Shown here: positions 25,719 to 35,563 of the stretch, piece by piece
Layout: each line of letters begins with the position of its first letter
How positions within the stretch are numbered: the first letter of the stretch is position 1
NCBI RefSeq assembly: GCF_900099805.1
Contig: NZ_FNDR01000004.1
Location: forward strand, 1 to 64,000
Length of the DNA stretch: 64,000 bases
Reading direction: 5' to 3'
Source of the DNA: Variovorax sp. OV700
GTDB lineage: Bacteria > Pseudomonadota > Gammaproteobacteria > Burkholderiales > Burkholderiaceae_C
Position numbers and translations under genes: made by a program
Notes under the pieces: generated by a model
Database searches by the model: none
Seen by the model: the letters and a program-made list of their open reading frames with translations, nothing else
What the model was told of the DNA's origin: nothing

Positions 25719-26689
25719 TTCGCGCCCTCCAGCCGCACGCGCGGGTCGAGCAATTTGTAGAGCAGGTCGACGATGAGGTTCAAGGTCACGAAGATCACGA
25801 CGACCACCATCAGGTAGGCCACCACCACGGGCCGATCGAGCGAGTTGATGCTGTCGAGGATCAGCTTGCCGGCCCCCGGCCAGGCGAAGATGCTCTCGGT
25901 GACCACCGCATAGGCGATGGTCGCGCCGAGTTCCAGCCCCAGCACCGTGACCAGCGGGATCATGGTGTTGCGCATCACGTGCATCAGCACCACGCGCGTG
26001 GGCGTGAGGCCCTTGGCGCGCGCGAATTTCACGTAGTCCTGCGGCAGCACCTCGCGCACGCCGGCCCGCGTGAGCCGCAGCACCAGCGAGATCTTGAAGA
26101 GGGCGAGGTTGAACGCCGGCAGCAGCAGGTGCTGCCAGCCGTCGAGCGTGAGCCAGGACCACTGCACGCCGAACAGCTCGCGCGTGGCCCCTCGCCCGCT
26201 CGCGGGCAGCCAGCCGAGCTGCACGCTGAACACCATGATCAGCATCAGCGCGACCCAGAAGGCCGGCAGCGAGAAGCCGACGATGCTGGTCGCCATGAGC
26301 GTGCGCGACACCGGATGCTCGGGCTTCATGCCCGCGAACAGCCCCAGCGGCACGCCCACCACGATGGCCATCAGCAACGCCGCGAAGGCCAGCTCCATCG
26401 TTGCGGGCAGGCGCTGCAGGATGAGACGCACCGCATCTTCCTGGTAGACGAAGCTGCGGCCCAGGCTGCCGTGCAGCGCGCCATCGACGAAGGCCAGGTA
26501 CTGGCGCCACAGCGGCTGGTCGAGTCCGAGCCGGGCGATGGCGGCCAGGCGCTCCTGCTGGTTCATGTCCTCGCCGATGAGGATGTCGATCGGGTTGCCG
26601 ATGGCATGCAGGCCGACGAAGACGATCAGCGTCATCGCCACCACCACAAGCAGCGCCTGCAACAGCCGGCGCAGCAGCCAGCCGGTCAC
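25715..26689 (-). CDS. ABC permease, DppB type
   Basis: 324-aa permease of the DppB/OppB/GsiC family with six membrane segments, beginning directly with one (RLLQALLVVVAMTLIVFVGL). The ATPase-contact loop is FARAKGLTPTRVVLMHVMRN near residue 230. Its start overlaps the end of the flavin monooxygenase gene by 4 bp and its end overlaps the DppC start. Part of the LysR-led operon. Confidence 0.95.
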   Translation of the reverse strand: MTGWLLRRLLQALLVVVAMTLIVFVGLHAIGNPIDILIGEDMNQQERLAAIARLGLDQPLWRQYLAFVDGALHGSLGRSFVYQEDAVRLILQRLPATMELAFAALLMAIVVGVPLGLFAGMKPEHPVSRTLMATSIVGFSLPAFWVALMLIMVFSVQLGWLPASGRGATRELFGVQWSWLTLDGWQHLLLPAFNLALFKISLVLRLTRAGVREVLPQDYVKFARAKGLTPTRVVLMHVMRNTMIPLVTVLGLELGATIAYAVVTESIFAWPGAGKLILDSINSLDRPVVVAYLMVVVVIFVTLNLIVDLLYKLLDPRVRLEGAK

Positions 26690-28209
26690 GGCTTCACCTC
26701 GCGGCCGGGCGCAGCGTCATGTTCGATGGACTCGGTGTAAGGCGGCAGCGCCGAGGGCGTCCATTCGTCGCCGTCGAGCTCGGGCTCGGCATAGCGCTGC
26801 ATGGCGTCGAAATGCCGCCTGGCGTCCTCGCTCAGAAGACTTGCCGCGAGGCCGCGCGCCAGGCGCTGGGCACCGTCGGTGATCTGCGGAATGTCGCCGG
26901 CCGCCGCGCCGTGCGAGAGCGAGGCCGCGTAGTTGAAGCAGTGCACGCGCTCCAGGCCCGGGCAGGCGCCGGGCGTCCTTGGCTGGAACTCGAACAACGG
27001 CCCGAGGTCCGGCGATTCCGCGAGTTCGCTGTCGGTCGTGCCTTCGGGCGGCGTGAAGCGGTCCTGCCACACGCGCACCTGCGACGCGAAGGCGGCGAAC
27101 TCGGGCCGCAGCGCCCAGTCGGTGCGAAAGCCCGTGCTGAACACGATGAAATCCACCGCCAGCGGGCCCTTGGCCGTGTCTAGGCGCAGCGCACCGTCGG
27201 CGCGCCGCGCGGCACCCAGTACCGGCGTGCCAAGCTGGAAGTGCGCATTCGCATGGCGCGACACGCGCAGCGTGCTGCCGTGCGGCGGGGGAACCTGCTG
27301 TACGTTGATGTAGTGGCGCATGCGCCATTTCCACTCGTCCGGCAGTTGCCAGAAACCGTGGACCATGCCCGGGTTGCCCGCGCCCTTGCCCTTGTTGATG
27401 CGCGGCAGGTCGGCGCGGCGGATCAGCAGGTCGACGCGCGCAGCACCGGCCTCGAGCGCGGCCGCGGCGGCGTCCATCGCCGAGGCGCCGCCGCCGACCA
27501 CGGCGACACACTTGCCGCACAGGCTCGCGGCGTCCCAGCACTCGGACGAATGGGCCCAGCGGTCGCGCGGCAGCGAAGCCGCCCAATCGGGTACCCAGGC
27601 GCCGCCCAGGCCGTCGCGGCCGGTCGCGAGCACCACATGGCGCGCCTGCACGCTGTACGGCTTGCCCTCGACGGCAAGGTCGGCCAGGTCGAGTTGCACC
27701 ACACCGTCGGTGCGGGGCAGCACCGTCCTCACCTGCTGTTCGTTGCGCACGTCGAGACCGAGCACATGGCGGTACCAGCGCAGGTACTCGGCCCACTGCA
27801 GGCGCGGAATCTTGTCGAGCGCGTCCCAGGCCGCAAGGCCCCATTGCGCCTCGAACCAGGCGCGAAAGGTCAGCGCCGGCAGGCCGAGCGCGGGGCCGGT
27901 GAGCTCCTTGGGCGAGCGCAGCGTCTCCATGCGCGCGGTGGTGGCCCAGGGGCCTTCGAAGCCGGCGGGCGACCGGTCGTAGATGCGGGCGTGCAGGCCC
28001 AGGTGCGTGAGCGTGGCCAGCAGCGCCAGGCCCGCCATGCCGCCGCCGACGATGGCGACGTCGAGCAGCGCATCGCCCTGCGCCGGGTTCGGCGGCACCC
28101 AGCGCCTGGCCGGCAGGCCGAGCCACGACAGGTCTTGCCGCAGGCGCGCCTCGAGCGCGGCCAGGCCGACAGGGGCGGCCGCGACGGGTGGTTCGGTGGG
28201 GGCGTTCAT
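26686..28209 (-). CDS. Flavin-containing monooxygenase-like FAD/NAD(P) enzyme
   Basis: 507-aa enzyme with two dinucleotide-binding motifs: DVAIVGGGMAGLALLATL near residue 55 for FAD and CVAVVGGGASAMDAAAAAL near 230 for NADPH. The block DRWAHSSECWD before the second motif stands where FMO-type enzymes carry their FxGxxxH fingerprint. This fits the flavin-containing monooxygenase family, which oxygenates soft nucleophiles such as thioethers and amines. Start chosen at the ATG 28209, 10 bp after the LysR stop with GAGG upstream; the frame is open further but overlaps the LysR gene. Likely the oxygenase acting on the imported compound. Substrate unknown. Confidence 0.83.
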   Translation of the reverse strand: MNAPTEPPVAAAPVGLAALEARLRQDLSWLGLPARRWVPPNPAQGDALLDVAIVGGGMAGLALLATLTHLGLHARIYDRSPAGFEGPWATTARMETLRSPKELTGPALGLPALTFRAWFEAQWGLAAWDALDKIPRLQWAEYLRWYRHVLGLDVRNEQQVRTVLPRTDGVVQLDLADLAVEGKPYSVQARHVVLATGRDGLGGAWVPDWAASLPRDRWAHSSECWDAASLCGKCVAVVGGGASAMDAAAAALEAGAARVDLLIRRADLPRINKGKGAGNPGMVHGFWQLPDEWKWRMRHYINVQQVPPPHGSTLRVSRHANAHFQLGTPVLGAARRADGALRLDTAKGPLAVDFIVFSTGFRTDWALRPEFAAFASQVRVWQDRFTPPEGTTDSELAESPDLGPLFEFQPRTPGACPGLERVHCFNYAASLSHGAAAGDIPQITDGAQRLARGLAASLLSEDARRHFDAMQRYAEPELDGDEWTPSALPPYTESIEHDAAPGREVKP

Positions 28210-28219
28210 CGCTGGTGCC

Positions 28220-29239
28220 TCAGGAAGGACTGTCGTCGCCGGCTGCGGCATCGCTGCTTTGATCGTCATGGTCATTGCCGCGGTCATCGCCATAAAGGGT
28301 GCGCAGCAGCGCGGCATGGGCCGACGCGTCGTGCTGCACGAAATGCGGCAGCGCGCTGGCGGCGGCCAGCAGCGCGTCGATCAGCGCGCGCACCGGCGGC
28401 GTGATCGGCTTGGCCTGCGGCGTGACGACGCCGAAGACGAAGGGAATGTTCGTATCGAGCGGCCGAACGGCCAGGCCTTCGAGCGGCGCACCGTAGGCGG
28501 TCAGTGGTTCCAGCACCGCCACGCCCAGGCCGGCGCGCGCCAGCGCCTGCGCATTGACCGAGGAGTTGGTCTCGATCAGCGCTTCCCTGCGCGCCGGGCT
28601 GTGGCCGGCACGTGCCAGCGTCGCATCGAGCCGGTGGCGCAGGCGGAAGGGGTTGCTCATGGTGATCAGGCGGCGCTGCGCCAGCGCCTGCAGTGGCACC
28701 GCCTCGTGCGCGGCGAGCGGGTCGTCATGCCGCAGCACCGCCACGCACGGCATCTCGCCGATCCAGTGCACCTCGAGGCCCCGATGCTCCAGCGGCAGGC
28801 TGCTCGCGCCGAGCTGCACCGCGCCACTGAGCACCGCATGCACCACCTGTTCGGGCGAGGCGCTGCGCAGCTGGATGGGCACGGCACCGGTCTGCGCCTC
28901 CACGCGCCGCAGTGCCTGCGGAAGCAGTCCGAGCGCCAGCGCGGAGGTCGCGGCCAGCAACAGCGGCTGCGCATTGCCGCGCGCGATCTCGGCCGCGCGC
29001 AGGTGAATCTGCTGGAGGCTGCCCAGCGCACGGTCGACGTCTTCATAGAGCAGGAAGCCCTGCTCGGTGGGCGTCACGCGGGGGCCGTGGCGGGTGAACA
29101 GCGCATAGCCGATCTCGGCTTCCAGTTCCTGTACCAGGCGGGAAACCGCCGGCTGCGACCTCGAAAGCAACCGCGCAGCGCCCGTGACGCTGCCGGTCGA
29201 CATGACGGCAGCGAAGGCCTCAAGCTGCCGCAGTTCCAT
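28220..29239 (-). CDS. LysR family regulator heading an operon
   Basis: 339-aa LysR-type regulator: winged helix-turn-helix at ~1-60 (MELRQLEAFAAVMSTGSVTG; RSQPAVSRLVQELE), followed by the co-inducer domain at ~90-300. The last ~25 residues are an unusual Asp/His-rich tail (DDRGNDHDDQSSDAAAGDD), which could be flexible or metal-binding. Unlike most LysR genes it is not divergent from its targets but lies first in the operon, 10 bp before the flavin monooxygenase gene. Its expression is thus tied to that of the transporter and enzymes. The gap upstream (29240-29394) has an AT-rich palindromic area around ATGATCAT that may be the operator. Confidence 0.93.
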   Translation of the reverse strand: MELRQLEAFAAVMSTGSVTGAARLLSRSQPAVSRLVQELEAEIGYALFTRHGPRVTPTEQGFLLYEDVDRALGSLQQIHLRAAEIARGNAQPLLLAATSALALGLLPQALRRVEAQTGAVPIQLRSASPEQVVHAVLSGAVQLGASSLPLEHRGLEVHWIGEMPCVAVLRHDDPLAAHEAVPLQALAQRRLITMSNPFRLRHRLDATLARAGHSPARREALIETNSSVNAQALARAGLGVAVLEPLTAYGAPLEGLAVRPLDTNIPFVFGVVTPQAKPITPPVRALIDALLAAASALPHFVQHDASAHAALLRTLYGDDRGNDHDDQSSDAAAGDDSPS

Positions 29240-29394
29240 CGGTTTTAGTATCCATTTTCATGATCATCTGGCATTTATCATGCAAATGGCAAATACTTCC
29301 TCTTCATAAGCTTAGGCAGAGGGCGTCTAACACGACGTGATCGGCAAGAGCCATCTCGGCGTTCCGGGGGCCCCGTCAGGCAGCAACGCGGCGC

Positions 29395-30489
29395 TCAGCG
29401 CGCCAGCAGCTGGTTGAGCTTCTGCTGCGCGTATTCCTCGTTGGTGGTGCCGTCCGGTGCCTTCGCACCCCAGAAGTCGGCGTTCCACTTGATCGCCTTT
29501 TTCTCGACATCAGGGCTGTTGGTCCAGTAGTCGCGCAGCTTGGGGTCGGCCGCCGCGTACACGCGTGGCGATGGCAGTGCGACGCTGGTGGCTTCGGCCA
29601 CGCGGGCGGCGCGCTCGGCGTCCAGGCGGAACGACAGCAGCTGGAGCGCGGCGTCGTGGTGCGGCGCGTCCTTCGGGATCGAGAAAAAGTCGTAGTAGGT
29701 GAAGGCCTGGTCCCAGGTCAGCTCCAGCGGCGCGTTGGCGTCTTCCTTCTTCAGGCGTGCCACCGGGCCGGTGTACGACAGGCAGGCGGATGCTTCACCG
29801 TCGAGCAGCAGTTGCGGCGCCTGCGAGTTGGTCAGCCACCACTTGACCACGTGCGGCTTGATCTCCGCAATCTTGCGCAGCGCGCGGTCGAAGTCGACCG
29901 GGTAGATCTTGTCGGCCGGCACGCCGTCGGCCAGCAGCGCCGACTCGAACACGAAGCGCGACCATTGCGGCAGGCAGCGCTTGCCCGGAAAGTCCTTCAC
30001 GTTCCAGAAGTCGGCCCAGGTCTTGGGGTACTTCTTCGAAGGGAATGCTTCCTTGTTGTAGACCAGCGCCACACCGATGACTTGCAGCGCCACACCCTTG
30101 GGCCGCACGGCCCCCTTGGGCAGCGACGCGACGGTCTTCTGCGCCTCGGGCGAGAGCTTCTTGTAGTCGATCTCGGCAAGGTAGGCGTCGAGCAGGCGCA
30201 CCTCCTGGTCGAAGATGAAGCTGAGGTCCCACTCGGTGCGCTTGGCTTCCACCTGCGCCTTGACGCGCGGGCCGCCGCGCGCCTCCTGCACGGTCAGCAC
30301 CTTGATGCCGGTTTCCTTGGTGAAGGGGTCGTACACCAGGCGGCGCAGGTTCTCGCCGTAGGTGCCGCCCGGGTCCTGCGTGACGACTTCCTTGGTCTGG
30401 CTCCAGGCCGGGCCGACGCCGCAGGCGCTGCCGAGCGCGATCGCCAGGGCGAGCAGGGCCTGCATCGGGCGGGGACTTGATTGCTTCAT
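29395..30489 (-). CDS. ABC binding protein, PotD-like (polyamine type)
   Basis: 364-aa periplasmic binding protein of the spermidine/putrescine (PotD) and iron (FbpA) superfamily. A signal peptide ends near residue 30 (VGPAWSQ). Visible blocks are GGTYGENLRRLVYDPFTKET, the small-ligand cleft region GVALVYNKEAFPSKKYPKTW and the C-terminal LPSPRVYAAADPKLRDYW. The ATG at 30489 is preceded by AGAAAG and gives the signal peptide. Located 52 bp after the fused permease gene, last in a three-gene ABC operon. Substrate could be a polyamine or another small cation; not determinable here. Confidence 0.9.
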   Translation of the reverse strand: MKQSSPRPMQALLALAIALGSACGVGPAWSQTKEVVTQDPGGTYGENLRRLVYDPFTKETGIKVLTVQEARGGPRVKAQVEAKRTEWDLSFIFDQEVRLLDAYLAEIDYKKLSPEAQKTVASLPKGAVRPKGVALQVIGVALVYNKEAFPSKKYPKTWADFWNVKDFPGKRCLPQWSRFVFESALLADGVPADKIYPVDFDRALRKIAEIKPHVVKWWLTNSQAPQLLLDGEASACLSYTGPVARLKKEDANAPLELTWDQAFTYYDFFSIPKDAPHHDAALQLLSFRLDAERAARVAEATSVALPSPRVYAAADPKLRDYWTNSPDVEKKAIKWNADFWGAKAPDGTTNEEYAQQKLNQLLAR

Positions 30490-30541
30490 GCGGATGCTTT
30501 CTTTCTTCGGATGACAAAAGGAAATGGAGTGGCTTGGCGCC

Positions 30542-32310
30542 TCAACTGCGCTTGCGCGCGGCCCAGGCCGAACGCGCAAGGAACAGGCCGACGACGATCA
30601 GCGCCACCTCGAAGGTGGCCACCACCGCCGGCACGGGGTCGAGCTTGTAGTTGACGTTGCCCCACAGCCGCAGCGGCAGCGTGGTCATGCGCGCGCCGCT
30701 CAGGAACATGGACAAGACCAGGTCGTCGAACGAATGCAGGAACGCGAAGAACGACGCCGCCAGCACGCCCGGGCGAATGGCCGGCAGCGTGACGAACCAG
30801 AACACGCGCAGCGGCGACGCACCGTGCACGGCAGCGGCCTGCTCCTGGCGCATGTCCACCGCCTGCAGGCTGGCTGAGACGATCACCAGCACCAGCGGAA
30901 TGCCGCCGATGGCGTGGGCCGCGGCCAGCCCGGGAACGCTGCCCGCGAGGCCGGCTCGCAGGAACAGGCTGTACAGCGACAGGCCGAGCACCACGCCCGG
31001 GACGATCAGCGGGCTCACGAGGAAGGTCATCCATGCCGTCTTGCCCGGCAGCGACGAGCGCACCAGGCCGAATGCAGCCGCCGTGCCGAGCACCACGGAG
31101 ATGACGGTGGCCAGCAGCCCGACCGCGACCGAGGTGCCCAGCGAAGACATCCATACCGGGTCGGACAGGAACTTCTCGTACCAGCGCAGCGAATACGCGG
31201 GTGGCGGAAAGCGCATGTAGGCCGAGTCGCTGAACGAGATGAGCGCGGCGATGGCGATGGGCAGCAGCAAGGTCAGGAAGGCCATGGTCGCGAGCGCGCC
31301 CGAGACCCCCCGCCCGAGCCGCGCCGGCACCGCGCCGAGCGCGCGCAGCAGCGGCCAGCCGAACAGGTCGGCGGCGCGGTCGAGCACGGCGCGCCGCCAG
31401 GAAGCCACGAGGCCCTGCGTTGCCGCACGGGAGGGCTTGTTCGCCCGCTGCCCGCCCCAGATGAATTCCAGCCCGAGAAAGCGCGCCGCCACCGCGACCA
31501 CCAGCAAGGTCACCGCCAGCAGCACGGTCGCCAGCGACTGCAAGAAGCCGCCGCTCGCCAGAAAGTCCGCCTGCTGCGTGATGTGCATCGCGAACATCTG
31601 GTCGGCCGGACCGCCCAGCAGCGACGGCGTGATGAAGAAGCCCAGCGCCGAGATGAACACCAGCAGCACGCCCGCCAGCAGCCCCGGCAGCGTCTGCGGA
31701 AACAGCACGCGCCAGAACACCGCCAACGGCCCTGCCCCGCTGGCGGTGGCCGCGCGCTGCACCAGCGGATCGATGCGCGCCAGGCTGCCACCCACGGTGA
31801 GCACCATCAGCGGCAGCAGCACCGCGCCGATCGAGATGAGCACCGACGCACGGTTGAAGATGAGCGCCAGCGGCGCATCGACGATGCCGAGCCCGAGCAG
31901 CAATTTGTTGATGGGCCCGTTGCGCCCGAGCAGCACCATCCACGAGTAGGTGCGGATCAGCACCGAAATGAAATACGGCAGCACCACGGCCGCCGTCAGC
32001 ACCAGCTTCCAGGTGCCGCGTGCGCGATGGATGAGCAGCGCGGTCGGATACCCGAACAGCGCGCACAGCGCCGCCACCGCCGCCGCGATGCCGAAGGTGC
32101 GCACCAGCGATTCCCAGTACAGCGGCACCTCGAACACGCGGGCGTAGTACGAGAGTCCGGCCTCGCCCGCCACGCTCAGGTGCAGCAGGTCGGCCAGCGG
32201 CAGCACGTAAAAGAAGGCGAAGAACAGCAGCGCGGGCGCGAACAGCCACGCAGGGTTGCGCAGGTTGACGCGGGCCGGCCAGCGCGGGCCCGAGTTCGCG
32301 GCTGCAGTAC

Positions 32311-32326
<16 letters not shown>
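30542..32326 (-). CDS. Fused PotB-PotC type ABC permease
   Basis: 594-aa permease that joins two transporter domains normally coded by two genes. Residues ~25-300 match PotB (PALLFFAFFYVLPLADLL; ATASGAGPLAVFWRVLFPQT) and ~340-594 match PotC (TDSAYMRFPPP-type block as SDSAYMRFPPPAYSLRWYEK; AAVHGASPLRVFWFVTLPAI). Each half has its own ATPase-contact loop and about six membrane segments. The ATG at 32326 overlaps the ATPase gene by 16 bp. A GTG at 32314 would overlap its stop as GTGA and is an equally good start. A linker of about 40 residues connects the halves. The family usually keeps these separate. Confidence 0.88.
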
Positions 32327-33465
<1,139 letters not shown>

Positions 33466-33630
33466 GAAAGAACAGGCTCCGTAGGGGGTTGGTCATGCAC
33501 CACGCAGCCGCCGACCAGCGTCAGCTCGGCGTGGATGTGGGAACAAGGGATTCCGCAGGGCCGCAAGGAGCGAGGGAAGCGCTTGACAAGGGAGCCGGCG
33601 AGTCTAGGAACGCCTGTGCACCCATGGAAC

Positions 33631-33655
33631 GAAGAATTCCGCATGACCACATGCG
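33631..33655 (-). promoter_or_regulatory. 25-bp motif, copy A
   Basis: Minus-strand reading contains GGTCATGCGGAATTCTTCG, matching copies at 34483, 45907, 47217 and 52190 at its invariant ATGCG core and flanks. It is 165 bp before the PotA-type start, further than the other copies, and shares 19 of 25 positions with the copy at 34483. Candidate regulator site. Confidence 0.45.
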
Positions 33656-33768
33656 CAACCCGTCTTGCAAAGAGCATCCGTTCTGCGCTCAGGCACGCGG
33701 ATGCACAGGCATCGGCAGTCTCAGGTGCTCGCGCAGCGTGCGCCCCGTGTACCCGGTGCAAAACAGCC

Positions 33769-33972
33769 CTAGAGCGAGCTGTAGAACGCGTGCGCAGCCT
33801 CCGCCGCCTGCTGCGCCGTGAACACCACCTCGGCCGTGTCGACGGCCAGGTGATGACCGATGCCGAAGAAGAAAGGGCCCGAGTGCATGTGTTCAGTGGA
33901 GGCTGTCAGCGCCTCGACGAGCTCAATGCTGCGCCACGCCCGCGCGGAACAAAAGAACGATTCAATGCGAGC
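33769..33972 (-). pseudogene. Open fragment without start, possible gene remnant
   Basis: An open stretch of about 67 codons in the same frame as, and directly after, the DoxX stop codon. It reads SFFCSARAWRSIELVEAL, then GPFFFGIGHHLAVDTAEVVF and ends at TAG 33769. It has coding-like composition but no good start codon near its beginning; an internal ATG at 33888 would give only 39 codons. Not recognised. It may be the C-terminal remnant of a lost gene or a tiny separate gene. Confidence 0.35.
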
Positions 33973-34407
33973 TTATGCCGCCGCAGCGCTGGCGCCTGTC
34001 GCCGGTACACGGCGCCGCCAGGCATCGATGCTCCAAGGGCCGGCTCCAGCCGCCGCGATGAACAGGAAGACGAACGAGAACAGCACTGCGGCCTCTCCCT
34101 GGTTGAGCGAGGGAGCGAGCACGAAACCCTTGGGCGCATGGCCGATGAAATACGCGAACGCCAGCAGACCCGACAGCACGAACGCGACCGGCCGCGTGAA
34201 CCACCCGATCAGCAGCAGGATGCCGCCGAAGAACTCCAGCACACCCGCCGCGCCGAGCAGCGAGACCAGCTGGAGGTTGTCGAAGTACGCCACGTGCGGA
34301 AAACCGAACAGCTTCGCCGAGCCGTGCTGGATCAGCAGATAGGCCGAGACGATGCGCAGCACCGAGAGAGCGGGCGGAACCAGACGGTCTGTATTGGCAA
34401 TGGTCAT
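33973..34407 (-). CDS. DoxX family membrane protein
   Basis: 144-aa inner-membrane protein of the DoxX family with four membrane segments, beginning with the family-type block RIVSAYLLIQHGSAKLFGFP. DoxX is the small subunit of a thiosulfate:quinone oxidoreductase in Acidianus, and bacterial homologues are linked to redox and sulfur stress, but most have no proven role. The ATG at 34407 follows AGG at a workable distance; the upstream extension of the frame looks non-coding. It is divergent from the TauD-type operon and shares the regulatory gap with motif copy B. Confidence 0.88.
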   Translation of the reverse strand: MTIANTDRLVPPALSVLRIVSAYLLIQHGSAKLFGFPHVAYFDNLQLVSLLGAAGVLEFFGGILLLIGWFTRPVAFVLSGLLAFAYFIGHAPKGFVLAPSLNQGEAAVLFSFVFLFIAAAGAGPWSIDAWRRRVPATGASAAAA

Positions 34408-34482
34408 GGCAAGGGGCCTATGGAAGGATTGAACGAGGAGAGACGCGCCGGAATTCTGTGGCGCCGGCCGGCCCGGGGCCAA

Positions 34483-34507
34483 GCGAGATTTGCGCATAAG
34501 CACATGC
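34483..34507 (-). promoter_or_regulatory. 25-bp motif, copy B, in divergent promoter
   Basis: Minus-strand reading contains GTGCTTATGCGCAAATCTCG. It lies between the divergent doxX and TauD-type genes, 75 bp before doxX and 73 bp before the dioxygenase. It also forms a perfect inverted repeat TTGCGCAT-6 nt-ATGCGCAA (34490-34511), the kind of dyad bound by LysR-type regulators. Confidence 0.55.
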
Positions 34508-34580
34508 GCAATGGGCGCATGCGGCGGGCGCGAACTTTTCTAGCATGCGGCCATTGCATTCCGCCCGAGACACCACTCCC

Positions 34581-35504
34581 ATGTCCCTGTCGACCGACAC
34601 CCTTGCTGCGCCCCCTGCCCTCGACCAGGGATGCGGACTCCCGGAAGAAAGCTTGCGCATCGTGCCCATCGACGCGGCGCTCGGCGCCGAAGTGACGGGT
34701 CTGGACGCCACGCGTCCGCTGCGCGCGGGCCAGGTGCTGGCGCTCAAGCGCGCACTGCTCGAGCGGCATGTGCTGGTCTTCAAGCGCCAGCGCCTCGACG
34801 ATGCGCAGTTCGAGCGCCTCGCGAGCTACTTCGGCAGCGTGTTTCGTCCACCCGCAAATGTTCCGGTCCTCGGCTCCGATCCGTACGGCGGCAACACCCC
34901 CGACATCGTGCACGTGTCGAACCTCGAAGGCGGCGTGCTCGGGTACGACGAACTGGCCGCGCATGCCGATCATCACTGGACGCCGGTGCCCTCGTCGGGC
35001 TCGCTGCTCTACGGCATCGAGGTGCCGTCCGAGGGCGGCGACACGACCTGGTTCAACCTTGCCGCCGCCTGGGACGCGCTCGACACCGGCACGCAGCGCG
35101 AAATTGCGGAGCTGAAACTCATCACCTACAACCCCTTCCTGCGCAAACTCAAGCCGCTACCCACCGGTTTCCCGCTCTACCGCACACCCGACATCGAGCC
35201 GCTCACGCCCTTCGAGGTGCACCCGCTGGTGCGCACGCACCCCGACAGTGGACGCCGCATCCTGCACCTGGGCGAAAAGACCGAGGTCGAGATCGTCGGT
35301 GTCGATCCGCAGTACGGCGCCGCACTCATCGCCCGGCTGCGCAAGCACCTGCTGCAGCCGCGCTTCGCGTACACGCATCGCTGGTCGGTGGGCGACATCG
35401 TCTACTGGGACAACCAGGCCACGCTGCACGCGCGCAGCGCCTTCGACAGCGGCGAGCGCCGCCTGCTCAAGCGCATCAGCCTTTCGGGCAGCCGGCCCTT
35501 CTGA
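34581..35504 (+). CDS. TauD/TfdA-type 2-oxoglutarate dioxygenase
   Basis: 307-aa Fe(II)/2-oxoglutarate-dependent oxygenase of the TauD/AtsK group, enzymes that release sulfite or sulfate from sulfonates and alkyl sulfates. The facial triad is visible: H128-x-D130 in AAHADHHW, and H283 in WDNQATLHARSAFD, with the 2-oxoglutarate-binding Arg in ERRLLKR. Length is normal (280-310). The ATG at 34581 leaves a short, non-conserved N-terminus. First gene of an eight-gene plus-strand run with two flavin enzymes and a peptide-type transporter, so the substrate is likely an organosulfur compound. Exact substrate unknown. Confidence 0.88.
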   Translation: MSLSTDTLAAPPALDQGCGLPEESLRIVPIDAALGAEVTGLDATRPLRAGQVLALKRALLERHVLVFKRQRLDDAQFERLASYFGSVFRPPANVPVLGSDPYGGNTPDIVHVSNLEGGVLGYDELAAHADHHWTPVPSSGSLLYGIEVPSEGGDTTWFNLAAAWDALDTGTQREIAELKLITYNPFLRKLKPLPTGFPLYRTPDIEPLTPFEVHPLVRTHPDSGRRILHLGEKTEVEIVGVDPQYGAALIARLRKHLLQPRFAYTHRWSVGDIVYWDNQATLHARSAFDSGERRLLKRISLSGSRPF

Positions 35505-35563
35505 ACGAAGCATCCAGCATCGAACACGCGCGGGCCGGCAAAAGCCCGCGCGCCGAACCTTCC

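Larger units (their letters stand above)
33466..33972. other. Eroded gap with gene fragments
   Basis: 507 bp without an intact gene. On the minus strand, the last ~26 codons before the ATPase start read HAELTLVGGCVVHDQ, like the C-terminal or N-terminal strand of an amidohydrolase, without the rest of the enzyme. A second open stretch ends at 33769. The gap also carries a copy of the 25-bp motif. It looks like the scar of a deleted or decayed gene. Confidence 0.4.
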
